Positions 18,521 to 28,406 of a stretch of DNA of 64,000 bases are shown here, piece after piece. A program made the translations under genes and the position numbers. The notes under the pieces were generated by a model. The model made no database searches, was not told the origin of the DNA, and saw only the letters and a program-made list of their open reading frames with translations. The stretch spans positions 4,634,501 to 4,698,500 of the forward strand of contig CP128433.1 of assembly GCA_032615215.1 (NCBI GenBank). The letters run 5' to 3'. The stretch's first letter is position 1; each line of letters begins with the position of its first letter. Origin of the DNA: Microbulbifer sp. MKSA007. GTDB lineage: Bacteria > Pseudomonadota > Gammaproteobacteria > Pseudomonadales > Cellvibrionaceae.

Positions 18521-19643
18521 AGTAGCTGTCGAAAAACAAGAATTTCACATTTTTCAGCTAAGTAGCCATAGTACTATATAGGCAAGAACCCATTTTCTGA
18601 TAAAGTAAATCTAAAAGCAAAGCACAAGAGTTAAAATCAAAAGCATAAATTCGGCTTACCATCAATATAGATTCGAGACTTGCTTAATACTTTGCAGTAT
18701 TTCCGAAATTGCAAAGCCAATACACATGCTAGAGCCCAATCACAAAAGGTGGCTCAAAGATTTTTATTAGAGATCTCTGTAGAAAAGTGGCAAATCGGGC
18801 CAATATAAAATCTACGAGACGGCGCTATCAAGAATCTGAAATAAACACCATTCAGAATTTTTATTGAACAAAAAACTTATTGACCCCACCTAAAAACACA
18901 CAATTAAAATGAATTCAGGGTGTTATCTGATTGGATAAAGCTCTAACAAAGCCGCCACTTGTGAACCAAGCATTGTATCTGCACCGTCAAGATTCCACTA
19001 GCAACAGACCATCTTTTTCGGCCCTGCTTTTCGCAAGGATAGTTGTCGAGACAAATTCTCGCTAAATTATTGACAAAGTCAAAGCTGACAAAGATAGGCT
19101 TAAATTATGAGCTAAATAGCAATAATCATATTAGGATATAGGTTTTATAGTTAAAAAAATCATAGCTCACTTTCACCGTCAACTGAAGGCAAAAAGTAGA
19201 GGGGGAGCAAACTCATTTAGATTGATTCTAGTATTTAAAAATAAACAGCTAGAGCTATTCCTGTAGCAGAAATAAAGTGGCACCAATCGACATCATTTGA
19301 CGATTGGCGCCTGCGAACCCATATTATCCCATCGAAAGTAGACCAAGTGATAAGAGTCATGTAAAAAAATTGCAAATTTACGAATGAACTCTTACAAAAT
19401 AGGTGTGTCGAACGATCAGTGCGAGTTACAACCATTTACGTACATTGGAATAAACTCGACAGGTAAGTCAGGGCCGGCAATCCCCCCTCAGGAAAGCAAA
19501 GCCTGCAGTGCAAGCAGATATAACTACAAGGTTATTTGAAGTTTTCAATAAAGCAATACTGAAAATAGCCTCAAAACCTATCGAGATCAATCTGTAAAAA
19601 GCACTCCAAACAGCCTAACTTTGGGGGTCAAGGGAAAGATTAC
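18521..19643. other. Gene-poor AT-rich region
   Basis: About 1.1 kb with no recognisable gene. Short open frames exist (for example 19235-19435 minus) but lack ribosome sites and resemble nothing I know. A minus-strand stretch near 18945-19065 reads as protein-like sequence interrupted by a stop and ending LLELYPIR, which may be a decayed gene. The region separates the exporter promoter from the small peptide ORF. Confidence 0.4.
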
Positions 19644-19712
19644 TTAATCTTCATCCCAAGGCAGTTCTACTTGTGCATCAGGCCCAGCTTTAATATCAGT
19701 TTCAGTGTACAT
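19644..19712 (-). CDS. Candidate 22-residue peptide, possible exporter cargo
   Basis: A tiny ORF beginning MYTETDIKAG and ending VELPWDED. It is preceded by AAAGGAAGG six bases before the ATG, the strongest ribosome site in this 3.5-kb gene-poor region. It is acidic, with no Cys and one Trp near the end, and reads in the same direction as the peptide-export operon that starts 1.5 kb downstream. AGPD gives a possible Ala-Gly processing point, but there is no classical double-glycine leader and the peptide is very short. It could be a RiPP-like precursor, a leader peptide or chance. I recognise no family. Confidence 0.35.
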   Translation of the reverse strand: MYTETDIKAGPDAQVELPWDED

Positions 19713-20605
19713 AGCGCACCTTCCTTTCCGTTAGTTCATATAGTTTGCCGGATAGGAACCTCTACCCAGCAAGCTAAAGCTTAACTCGATTATGCCCCAA
19801 TATGCCAATGTTGACTGGTAATTATGGGTGAATGATCACAACAAAAATTTTTGTCTACCGCTAGAAATACCCACTACATGCATTAAAGCTCTGAATTGAG
19901 CGAAAATTTTCTTAGCCCAACAGGCTCAACACTTCAGGACTATCTATCCTATCTACAACCTACTAATCCTCTTATAATGTAATATCCATCCTACATCAAT
20001 CGACTTTTGTAAAATACTTATCAATATTTTTAACTGGATTGATGAAAGCCTCAACTAATTTAACGCCACCCATAATCTCCTAGTGAGAATTTCATTAAAC
20101 CGGTCCTTAATACAATCAAATTAGTCTAAATTTTCACATTATTAATGAAGCTATCGTACCAATTCATGCAGGTAACCCGGACCTAAATACCCCCAAGAAT
20201 ATTCAGAGCTCCTACTAAACTGACTTAAATTCTATAGCTCTCCTTGAAAAGACTAAATATTAGGCTAAAAAATTAACGAATTTGGCAAAAAATAGTAAAA
20301 AATTTAAAAATTGGCCATTTTGCAACAATAAATATTGACACACCCTTGATCTAACCAAGCTCACTCTTAACACTGGAGTAATGAGATATTGCCAATCTCA
20401 ATGCAGGAAATTCAATCCATTCAAATTATGGCTATTTATAAATTTCTGCGCCTCCAGCCTCAACTATATGCACTAACCACCCCCTCAGTTGATACCAATG
20501 TTTTGTTACATAAAATCAGCAGCCACCCGCAGTGCGGGCGAAATGGTGAAAATCCCCAAAGGGGGCTAGTTACAATCCAGTCAGCTGCCTCTGCTCTTGA
20601 CGGTG

Positions 20606-20918
20606 CTATTCAGTCTCTTGATTCTTGATGTACTCTCGAATTATCTGCTCATCAAGCCCCACTTTACTAACAATCCCCGAGCCGAAAAGTGTCTTCCTAT
20701 AAAATTTCTCTCTACATGCTTGTACTTCCGAAATATCTGGTTAGAAACACTGAATTTCGGAGGAACCACTAACAACATATGGATGTAATACCTCATTGCG
20801 TATCCCTCGACCGACTCAATACCCTTTTGACGGAATAAGTCTCGAAATATCGTTCCTATCTCCCGCTTCAATCTTCCAAATAATGCTTCACGTGAGCTTG
20901 GCACCGCCAATCTCGCAT
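20606..20918 (-). pseudogene. tnpA: IS200-like transposase remnant (Y1 family)
   Basis: The minus strand starts with MRDWRCQAHVK, the usual IS200 opening. It then shifts frame and continues as FGRLKREIGTIFRDLFRQKGIESVEGYAM, IHMLLVVPPKFSVS and RNFIGRHFSARG, and shifts again to KVGLDEQIIREYIKNQETE before the stop. Compared with intact relatives (about 140-150 residues) it lacks the segment between the N-terminus and the helix, has a second internal deletion, and the first His of the catalytic HxH (normally PDHVHM) is replaced (RYYIHM). It cannot encode an active enzyme. Confidence 0.8.
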
Positions 20919-20960
20919 ATGGCCTCCTTTATATAACTTGCTGGTTCATGGAGGCCATAT
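20917..20960 (-). promoter_or_regulatory. Hairpin hiding the transposase ribosome site
   Basis: ATATGGCCTCC (20917-20927) and GGAGGCCATAT (20950-20960) are perfect 11-base complements. On the minus strand the downstream arm contains the Shine-Dalgarno GGAGG and the ATG of the transposase remnant. Repression of IS200 transposase translation by such a 5' hairpin is known. Confidence 0.7.
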
Positions 20961-21040
20961 TTTTCATTCTTCGCGCCTGAACGGCAGAGCCCTCTCATGT
21001 CTCACCGTCAGAGACGGTGGTTTACCTATGTATTTATTAA

Positions 21041-21631
21041 CCCATGAGCGATTTGTCAGCCCTAAAACTACCTCTAAAGTAACATTATTTAAATTTTATT
21101 GACTTATGTCTCGAGACTAAACTCCTATAAAAACAATCGTTCTGCTATAATAAAGGTGAATTTATGGGTAAATAAATTGGTTCCCCCGGGAAAGAGCATT
21201 AGTACCTTCACATCGTATTTGACAATATTATTCCCACTATCAAGTCAATTTACCCGATAAAAATTCATGCATCCTGTTATCACCAAATAATCATTAAAAC
21301 CCAAAAAATTACCCGCCAAGTTTATTTTGACCTAATTACCTATCCAACATAAAAATCCATCTACTCGAACAACTCCTATCTAACACATAAAACAGTTAAT
21401 CAGTTTGACCCAAACCTTCAAACTCAAAAATTAGATACTATTAATTACAAAAAGTTATAACTAAGCAGGACAACCCTAAGAAAAAAACACAATCTTTTGC
21501 TATTATCTTTGGACGGTTCAGCATATGAAAACCTAAGGGATATTTAAAACCCACTCTCACACACTAGCCCCTTTAAAAGTAATCTAAAGACTATTGATAT
21601 AGCTATTAACGTTTCCAATAGGAATTTCCCT
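21041..21631. other. AT-rich intergenic, no gene seen
   Basis: About 590 bases between the IS remnant and the small protein gene at 21632. It is very AT-rich with scattered stops in all frames. It presumably holds the promoter of the 21632 gene. Confidence 0.45.
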
Positions 21632-21949
21632 ATGGTAAGTTGCAAGATTTTTTTGAGTTCATTAAAGCTAGCTCCGGATGCAGCCTCTAAGCTATTCCAA
21701 GATCTAATCATTAAGGAGTTAGATACAGAAGAAGACCCTAATGTAGAAATCATTAACACCCTCCAAATAACACCAGGCGAGTGCCATATCGAAATAATCT
21801 GCTCGAAGAAACCCAGCCTAACACATCAAAAACTACAAACACTATCCATCCAACTTGATGAGCGGGCGCGAAGTTATTTTCAAATTGAAGACCCGATTCA
21901 AGTAAGAGTTCTAATATTTGCAGAAGACTTCATTACTGGAATAAACTAA
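21632..21949 (+). CDS. Small hypothetical protein, possibly tautomerase-like
   Basis: 105 residues with no signal peptide or membrane segment. The alternating pattern (VEIINTLQITPG, HIEIICS, a helix, then IQVRVLIFAEDF) suggests a beta-alpha-beta fold of the 4-oxalocrotonate tautomerase/DUF1904 kind, but the N-terminal catalytic Pro is absent (it starts MVSCK). AGGA lies about nine bases before the ATG. It stands alone between the IS remnant and the convergent TonB receptor gene. The fold suggestion is weak. Confidence 0.55.
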   Translation: MVSCKIFLSSLKLAPDAASKLFQDLIIKELDTEEDPNVEIINTLQITPGECHIEIICSKKPSLTHQKLQTLSIQLDERARSYFQIEDPIQVRVLIFAEDFITGIN

Positions 21950-22043
21950 ATTGCAAATTAAATATAGAAAAAGGGTTATTATGCAATTGTTAATAGCCAT
22001 CTTAAAATTAAGGAAAAACAGTAAAGTGGGCTAAAATACAAAC

Positions 22044-22078
22044 CCCTGTAATAATCATATAAAGTGATTATTACAGGG
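22044..22078. terminator. Hairpin terminator downstream of the TonB receptor gene
   Basis: CCCTGTAATAATCA and TGATTATTACAGGG form a perfect 14-bp stem with a seven-base loop, between two convergent genes. There is no strong T run, so termination efficiency is uncertain. Confidence 0.6.
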
Positions 22079-22092
22079 AAAGTACTATAAAT

Positions 22093-25000
22093 CTAGAATG
22101 TTGCTACCAAGCCAATTCGTGCAGATCTTGGAGCTGTCCAATCATATGCAGCGCCATACCAATCGTTAACTTCAGCTGAATTTAGCTCATAGTGCTCATT
22201 AACATTCGTAGCCTCTTGATTGTCGAAGACATTGTAGATGTCAAGTGATGCAGTCATGTCAACTCCATTCAATGAGAATCTATACCTCATAGAGGCATCT
22301 ACATTGAATGTCCATGGGGTTCTGCCAACCTCTCCTCTTGGAATGTAAACATACTCGCCTGTTTCAGGATCCAAATGGTAGAAAGTATCACCATAGCTAC
22401 CATAAATGTTTGGATCATCACTTGGGTAACTATGACCAAATGCAGATATTGGTCGCCCACTCGCCAAAGTAGCGTTTAAGCCGAATGTAAGGTCTTCAGT
22501 AAAGTCATAACTTCCAAACAGCTTGAAGACATGCCTGCGATCATTAGGCTGGTAACCTTCTGCGCCGTCCATAAGAGCGGGGAAATCGAAATCTTGAGTG
22601 ACACCAGCATCAGCCTGGTCAATATCAGACTTTACTGCCCCCTCAAAATTACCAGTGCTACGAGACCAAGTATAAATAAACTTCCAGGTCATTTGATCTG
22701 TACTATAAGTCAGATCTGCTTGAAGAGCGCGATAGATATTTTTTGCTTCAGGTAGACCTATTGTTTCTGCAGAAAATTTCCTTAAGGAATCAGGATCTGG
22801 TGAGCCATCAAATAAATCCCCCTTCACTACAAGTTCGGAACCATCCCAATAATACCCATCGGCATACCAAGACATCGACTCACCCGGATTTACCATTACG
22901 CAATACGGCCATGCATAGCGCCCGCAGTAATCATCAAGGGCAGAAACAACTTCACGATAGACCCCGCGAACTCCCACACTTAGATCATCGTTAATCGCTG
23001 TTTCAAAGCCCAAAATATACTCGTCGCGAGCAAATGGTTCAGCTTCTTGAGCTTGGAATATATCCTTTTCTGGAATTACAGGAACGGAACTTACATAGGA
23101 AGAAGAAACAACATCACCATTTATAGGCGTAATTCCCGTAGGAGCATTAGTTACTGAGTCAATGCCAGTGTAAGTGTAGTAGGTTGTTACATCACTTACG
23201 CCTGATGCAGCTCTATAGATCGTATTATTTGCAATTGGTAAATAGTAGCGCCCCCAAGTACCATAAACCTTTGTCTCACCATCACCAAAGGGGTCCCAGG
23301 AAAATCCTAAGCGAGGGGCAATGTCTGTATCAAACTCGAACAGCTGTTTTCCTGTAGTACCATCTCCCTCATAGATATCTTTGCGGAGACCGATGCTTAT
23401 CATCAAGTCATCCATTATTTGCCACTGATCTTCGATATAAAAAGCAGTTAAATCTGAACTAAAACCGCCCCCTCCTTCGAAGATACGATCACTTACGACT
23501 TGTAGCGGTTCTCCAGTTTCGTTTGTAAATAAAACTCCCTGATCACCTTGTACACTTCCACCAATGCCAATAGTTTCATAAGTCCAACTATGACCAGCAA
23601 CTGGAGCCGTAGTACGAGTTGAAGAGCGTTCCTGAATATCAACTCCCGCTTTAAGGCTATGATCTCCCAGTGAGTAATTGATATCTAAACGATATTGAGT
23701 GTTTTCATCAAAATTAGAACCAATAGTTCCACCACCACAGGTACTTACTCCCAACCCAGCTTCATCTGCAATTGCTGGACACTCTAAGGCTAGTGGCTCG
23801 GTGGTGTACTCAGTTTCAATTTGGCCCGCCATAGCAGATATACTTAAATCATCTGTTATATATCCGGTATAATTAAAGGAGTGGGCATCAGATCCCCTTA
23901 TTCTGGTGTTACCTGTAACAACCCCAGCTGAAGCACCGATATTTGGCCCAATTGACCCGGTATTTGCATCAAACTCATAGATAAGTTCCTCAGTTTCATT
24001 CCGATCAGAAAAACCGAAATAACTCAACCGATGATTATCAGTAATATCCCAATCTATTTTTGCCCCCCAAAACAGATTGTCAGTACCAGATGATTCCCGG
24101 GTACGAAACTGAGTATCTGGATTTCCTTGGTCAAATCCAGATCGATAAGCAAACTTATCAGTTTTATCCCTAGGGTTTATCAAGCCATAGAAAAAGAGCT
24201 TGTCCTGAACAATTGGACCCGAGGCAGAAAATGTGTAGGAAAATTCATCATATTCATTTTGGGATTCATTGCGGAATACATCTCCTGTTCCGCCATTGCC
24301 CCTAGAAACAGACCCTTCTGAGCGAAGGAAGTCTGGATCCCAGTAAACAGTGCTACCGAACTCCCAGGTATTTCCACCACTTTTAGTAACGGCGTTGACA
24401 ACGCCGCCCGTTGTGCGACCAAATTCTGCTGAATAGCCGCCAGTTTTCACCTGAAACTCTTGATAAAACTCAAATGGAACAGAGCTACATCCTATCCCCT
24501 GCCTAGTATTTGTTACTTCCAATCCATTGATATAACAAGAGTTTTCTGCGATCGATGCTCCGCCAAAGGAAGCGGCGCCAAAACCATTACCAGTGCCAAA
24601 ACCGGTATCCCCGGCAATAACACCTGGCGCCAACAATGAAACCGCTGTCAGGTTCCTTGCGATTGGCATTGCATCAAGCTCAGCCTCTCCCATAACCAAA
24701 CCAGAATCCATTGTATAGGTGTCGACAGAGGTTAAAAGTCTCCCTTCGACAACAACCTCTTCATAAGTAATATTATCAATATCAAAATTGGCATTCGCAT
24801 TAGTGCCAAGGGTGACCCTTACTGTACGCTCAGCCACCTGTTCTCCATCTTGGGTAACCACAACTTGATACATGCCAATAGGCAGCTTGGTAAACCTGAA
24901 ATTCTCCCCCGATACTGTTTCAATTGAGCGCGTTAGCCCCGTACTCAAATTATTAACAGTTACTACGTACTCTTCTCCCACCTTTTGCTCAGAAGATTCG

Positions 25001-25107
25001 ATAACACCAACAATATTAGAACTTGAGTTACCTGTCGCATACACTTGATTGCCAACAAACGACAACCCAATAGATGTCGCTAAAAGCGTCTTTTTAAACA
25101 AATTCAT
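22093..25107 (-). CDS. TonB-dependent receptor with N-terminal carboxypeptidase-like domain (Oar type)
   Basis: A 1004-residue outer-membrane transporter. A signal peptide is followed by an Ig-like carboxypeptidase-regulatory domain (about residues 30-115), a plug domain (AELDAMPIARNLTAVSLLAPGV, then GGYSAEFGRTTGGVVNAVTKSGGN) and a long beta-barrel ending in RSARIGLVATF with C-terminal Phe. Several Cys pairs occur in extracellular loops. Such receptors, common in Cellvibrionales and Xanthomonadales, import large substrates such as peptides or glycans using TonB energy. The start has AAAGGACGG ahead of the ATG. It is flanked by long AT-rich spacers and has no substrate-specific neighbour, so the ligand is unknown. 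Confidence 0.9.
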   Translation of the reverse strand: MNLFKKTLLATSIGLSFVGNQVYATGNSSSNIVGVIESSEQKVGEEYVVTVNNLSTGLTRSIETVSGENFRFTKLPIGMYQVVVTQDGEQVAERTVRVTLGTNANANFDIDNITYEEVVVEGRLLTSVDTYTMDSGLVMGEAELDAMPIARNLTAVSLLAPGVIAGDTGFGTGNGFGAASFGGASIAENSCYINGLEVTNTRQGIGCSSVPFEFYQEFQVKTGGYSAEFGRTTGGVVNAVTKSGGNTWEFGSTVYWDPDFLRSEGSVSRGNGGTGDVFRNESQNEYDEFSYTFSASGPIVQDKLFFYGLINPRDKTDKFAYRSGFDQGNPDTQFRTRESSGTDNLFWGAKIDWDITDNHRLSYFGFSDRNETEELIYEFDANTGSIGPNIGASAGVVTGNTRIRGSDAHSFNYTGYITDDLSISAMAGQIETEYTTEPLALECPAIADEAGLGVSTCGGGTIGSNFDENTQYRLDINYSLGDHSLKAGVDIQERSSTRTTAPVAGHSWTYETIGIGGSVQGDQGVLFTNETGEPLQVVSDRIFEGGGGFSSDLTAFYIEDQWQIMDDLMISIGLRKDIYEGDGTTGKQLFEFDTDIAPRLGFSWDPFGDGETKVYGTWGRYYLPIANNTIYRAASGVSDVTTYYTYTGIDSVTNAPTGITPINGDVVSSSYVSSVPVIPEKDIFQAQEAEPFARDEYILGFETAINDDLSVGVRGVYREVVSALDDYCGRYAWPYCVMVNPGESMSWYADGYYWDGSELVVKGDLFDGSPDPDSLRKFSAETIGLPEAKNIYRALQADLTYSTDQMTWKFIYTWSRSTGNFEGAVKSDIDQADAGVTQDFDFPALMDGAEGYQPNDRRHVFKLFGSYDFTEDLTFGLNATLASGRPISAFGHSYPSDDPNIYGSYGDTFYHLDPETGEYVYIPRGEVGRTPWTFNVDASMRYRFSLNGVDMTASLDIYNVFDNQEATNVNEHYELNSAEVNDWYGAAYDWTAPRSARIGLVATF

Positions 25108-25738
25108 AAACCCGTCCTTTTGATTATTAAATATGTTTATTAATTATGCTAATCAAACCACCCTACTACTGCTTACTCACCCCATTAAATTATCCCCTCC
25201 ACCAAACAACCATAAAAATGAAAAAACACCCAGAACAACGGCCCTCCCTTTTATTCTGATAGACTCATAAAAATTAAAAGTGGGACAATCATTTCAAATA
25301 CTTAAAACTACCCCTCTTGGCACCCCACATATTAAGCAATCATACTTTTTTAAAACAACCAATAAAAATATTTTCTATCGATCTCAAATATACATCAAAG
25401 AGAAAAGGCAGAAATACCGCCAAAACCGGACATAATTAACAAATAGAAAATCTTTAAAGTCTATTTAATAGATTTATACCACACACAGCTGCCATCAAAA
25501 AAATGCGGGAGCAACTTCAACAAAAGATAATCAGAACCAAATAAAATAAATGGCACTCTATATTCAAGAATATCTAATTTATAGGTACTTCAAGTCACAC
25601 TAATTTACTACGCATCCATACTGGATTAACGATAAACAAGGTAAATCTCAATATAAATAAATAGAGTGCGGCAGGTTAAACAAAGTCAGGAATGACTGAT
25701 TAGCAAGGAAGCGAAGCCGTTCACTTCCTTGCAGGAAT
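25108..25738. other. AT-rich intergenic and promoter region
   Basis: About 630 bases, upstream of the TonB receptor and downstream of the amidotransferase gene, both on the minus strand. It is highly AT-rich. No gene or convincing terminator is seen. Confidence 0.5.
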
Positions 25739-26440
25739 TTACTTACGTAAAAACTCCAGCATCCATCTGGCAACTGCATTTTCATGGATATCGTTCTTGA
25801 GCGACTCCTGCCCTTTATCAACCACAGCTTCACCAAAAGCCTGCCGTCGAAGCTCCATTAAGCTATTCGAGTAGGGCTTAGTAAATTCTGGATGCGCCTG
25901 GAAGCTAAGCATATGATCATCCACCTGCACCATTGCCATGGGGCAGAACTCACTGGAAGCCAGTACTCGCCCACCAAGCGGCAGCTGATCCACCTGATCC
26001 TGATGCGTTACTAAGAGACTAAAGTTGGGGGCGGGTTCAGACATCCAGCTAGGCGTCTCCTGCATTTCGTAGGTGTGCACTCCCAGCCCCCAGCCCTTAT
26101 CTGACTTACGAGCCCGGCCTCCCAGTGCCTGGGCAATTAACTGGTGACCAAAGCAAATACCAATGGTCGGCTTTTTCTCACCATGTAACTTGCGTACAAA
26201 ATCCATTAAGGGCGCAATCCAGGGTTTGTCGTCATAAACGCCTGTCTTGCTACCGGTAATCAGGTAAGCATCTACTTCATCTATATGGTCGGGATACTGG
26301 CCGTGCTGGACTTCGTAGGTGTTAAACTCCAAATTGGAGTCCTGGTCGCGCAACAAGTCGGCAAACATCTCCGGGTACTCCCCAAATTCGCCGACAAGCT
26401 CTTTGCGCACATCATCGGTTTTTAAAATTCCAATCTTCAT
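25739..26440 (-). CDS. Class I glutamine amidotransferase-like protein
   Basis: About 233 residues with one GATase1 domain. The nucleophile elbow is GICFGHQLIAQALGG (C96), and the partner His/Glu are in LSFQAHPEFTKPY. Family members of this stand-alone type (YfeJ/GMP-synthase-like) hydrolyse glutamine or related gamma-glutamyl compounds, but many lack a proven substrate. The ATG at 26440 is preferred because GGTGA precedes it; a GTG nine bases upstream would extend it. It is divergent from the abgT transporter gene, which handles a glutamate conjugate, so a shared role in such compounds is possible but unproven. Confidence 0.85.
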   Translation of the reverse strand: MKIGILKTDDVRKELVGEFGEYPEMFADLLRDQDSNLEFNTYEVQHGQYPDHIDEVDAYLITGSKTGVYDDKPWIAPLMDFVRKLHGEKKPTIGICFGHQLIAQALGGRARKSDKGWGLGVHTYEMQETPSWMSEPAPNFSLLVTHQDQVDQLPLGGRVLASSEFCPMAMVQVDDHMLSFQAHPEFTKPYSNSLMELRRQAFGEAVVDKGQESLKNDIHENAVARWMLEFLRK

Positions 26441-26755
26441 TATTTTCACCGCTGAATTGACTACGTAGTATTGGGATTATGGCATATCCAGTCATCAGAG
26501 ACCGCAATCAGAAAGATTTGCCCCACTGTAACAAGCGCCATAACAGCACATCTTTCATCATAGATCTTTTACCTATCCGGGTCGCCTGATAGCTCTTTGG
26601 CCCGCCGCCTAGGAGCAACATTTCTCTCTGGGCATTCTTAGCTGAAGTAGTTTTGTGTATGATCTCGGCTTTAGCACATTTTTCAGCCAACCCTTCGGCT
26701 ACAAGGCGGCCCAGAGGCAATTAGGGTCGCTTGCAGTAACGACTGAGGACCAACA

Positions 26756-28357
26756 ATGACCACAACAACCTCCCCGAGTGATCGGCAGGATAGTCCCCCA
26801 GGGCGCAAGACAGCCTTTATCCGCTTCTTAGATGCAGTGGAATGGCTCGGCAACCTTCTCCCCCACCCAATCACACTGTTCGCGCTATTCGCCGTTAGCG
26901 TGATAGTCATTAGTGGTATCGCTTCTTACTTTGGCCTGTCTGTCCCCGACCCCCGCCCGGTTGGCGCTGCTGGCCGAGCTCCAGATGGCGTCATTGAGGT
27001 CTTCAACCTTATGAGTGGCGATGGACTCAGGATGATCGTTACCAGTCTGGTTAAGAATTTCACCGGATTTGCTCCGCTGGGGACAGTTTTGGTGGCCCTA
27101 TTGGGGGTTGCGATTGCCGAGCACTCCGGCCTGTTAAGTGCCGCTGTTCGCGGTCTGGTACTCCAGGCCTCCAAACGCACAGTCACTGTCATAGTGGTTT
27201 TTGCCGGCATCATCTCTAATACCGCCTCTGAATTGGGCTACGTGGTACTGATCCCATTAGCCGCAATGATTTTCCACTCTCTCGGTCGACACCCTATCGC
27301 TGGCCTGGCCGCCGCGTTTGCCGGTGTCTCTGGCGGCTACAGTGCTAACTTGCTGCTGGGAACGGTGGACCCGCTGCTATCGGGGATCACAGAATCAGCA
27401 GCCCATATGATCGACCCGACCTACTCCGTGGGCCCGGAAGTAAACTGGTTCTTTATGATTGTCAGTACCTTCCTGATTACCGGAGTTGGTAGCTGGGTGA
27501 CCATGAAGATCGTAGAACCCAAGCTGGGTAAATATGATCCCAGTGAAGCATCTGTCGACCTGACTCAAGACAAAGTTGGCACCCTGACCGACGCCGAGAA
27601 GCGCGGCCTTAAGTACGCAGGTTTGGCTGTTTTGGGCGTATCTGCAGTACTAGCTTTGACGGTGGTGCCTGAGTGGGGTGTTTTACGTAATCCCGAGACA
27701 GGCTTGGTCGCGGGCTCTCCGTTCCTTAAAGGTATCGTCTCACTGATCCTGGTGTTCTTCGCTATCCCGGGATTTGTTTACGGTAAGGTTGTCGGCACCA
27801 TGAAGAATGACCGAGATGTCATTGATGCCATGGCCAAGAGCATGAACAGTATGGGGATGTACATTGTCCTTGTGTTCTTTGCTGCACAATTTGTCGCCTT
27901 CTTTAAGATCACCAACCTGGGCACCATTTTTGCCGTTTTAGGTGCTGATGCGCTACAAAGCATCGGCCTCACTGGGCCACTACTGTTCCTGTTCTTCATC
28001 ATGATGTGTGGCTTTGTGAACTTAATGCTGGGCAGTGCCTCTGCTCAGTGGGCAGTGACAGCTCCCATCTTTGTACCCATGCTGATGCTGCTGGGCTACG
28101 CCCCCGAAGTAATCCAGGCGGCCTACCGTATCGGTGACTCTGTGACCAACGTTATCACGCCGATGATGAGTTACTTTGGCCTGATCATTACTTTTGCTGC
28201 GCGCTATAAGAAAGACTTGGGCATGGGTACATTGATCGCCACCATGATTCCCTATTCCATCTTCTTCTTTATTGGATGGACAGCCCTGTTCTTCATCTGG
28301 GTTTTTGCCCTGGGACTGCCCGTCGGCCCCGGTGCAGCTACCTACTATGGTGGCTAA
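26756..28357 (+). CDS. abgT: AbgT-family p-aminobenzoyl-glutamate transporter
   Basis: A 533-residue inner-membrane protein with about 9-11 hydrophobic segments and two hairpin-like regions (SGGYSANLLLGTVDPLLSGIT and IMMCGFVNLMLGSASAQWAVTAPIFVPML) typical of AbgT/MtrF transporters. E. coli AbgT imports p-aminobenzoyl-glutamate; MtrF and other relatives export sulfonamide-like antimetabolites. No abgA/abgB hydrolase genes are adjacent, so either folate-fragment uptake or drug efflux is possible. GAGG seven bases before the ATG supports the start. A strong terminator follows. Confidence 0.93.
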   Translation: MTTTTSPSDRQDSPPGRKTAFIRFLDAVEWLGNLLPHPITLFALFAVSVIVISGIASYFGLSVPDPRPVGAAGRAPDGVIEVFNLMSGDGLRMIVTSLVKNFTGFAPLGTVLVALLGVAIAEHSGLLSAAVRGLVLQASKRTVTVIVVFAGIISNTASELGYVVLIPLAAMIFHSLGRHPIAGLAAAFAGVSGGYSANLLLGTVDPLLSGITESAAHMIDPTYSVGPEVNWFFMIVSTFLITGVGSWVTMKIVEPKLGKYDPSEASVDLTQDKVGTLTDAEKRGLKYAGLAVLGVSAVLALTVVPEWGVLRNPETGLVAGSPFLKGIVSLILVFFAIPGFVYGKVVGTMKNDRDVIDAMAKSMNSMGMYIVLVFFAAQFVAFFKITNLGTIFAVLGADALQSIGLTGPLLFLFFIMMCGFVNLMLGSASAQWAVTAPIFVPMLMLLGYAPEVIQAAYRIGDSVTNVITPMMSYFGLIITFAARYKKDLGMGTLIATMIPYSIFFFIGWTALFFIWVFALGLPVGPGAATYYGG

Positions 28358-28381
28358 TCCACTGATTAATCAGTAATCCTA

Positions 28382-28406
28382 GAGCCCGCTTATGCGGGCT
28401 TTTTTG
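28382..28406 (+). terminator. Rho-independent terminator after abgT
   Basis: AGCCCGC-TTAT-GCGGGCT followed by TTTTTT, 25 bases beyond the abgT stop codon. Confidence 0.92.

Larger units (their letters stand above)
20500..21040 (-). mobile_element. Remnant of an IS200/IS605-family insertion sequence
   Basis: Boundaries are approximate. The element contains a decayed single transposase gene (20606-20918), small hairpins towards each end (CCCGC-AGT-GCGGG at 20526-20538; CACCGTC-AGA-GACGGTG at 21003-21019) and a hairpin over the transposase start. IS200-type elements use subterminal hairpins instead of inverted repeats and make no target duplication, which fits what is seen. It lies in the gene-poor zone. 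Confidence 0.65.

Noticed and set aside
19235..19435. 66-codon minus-strand ORF in the gene-poor zone
   Set aside because: No ribosome site, no family resemblance, AT-rich chance frame.
20346..20359. TTGATCTAACCAAG as a fourth FNR box
   Set aside because: The right half-site deviates from ATCAA and no gene follows at promoter distance.
20580..21030. CRISPR-like or riboswitch structure from clustered hairpins
   Set aside because: The hairpins belong to the IS200-like element and there are no regular repeats and spacers.
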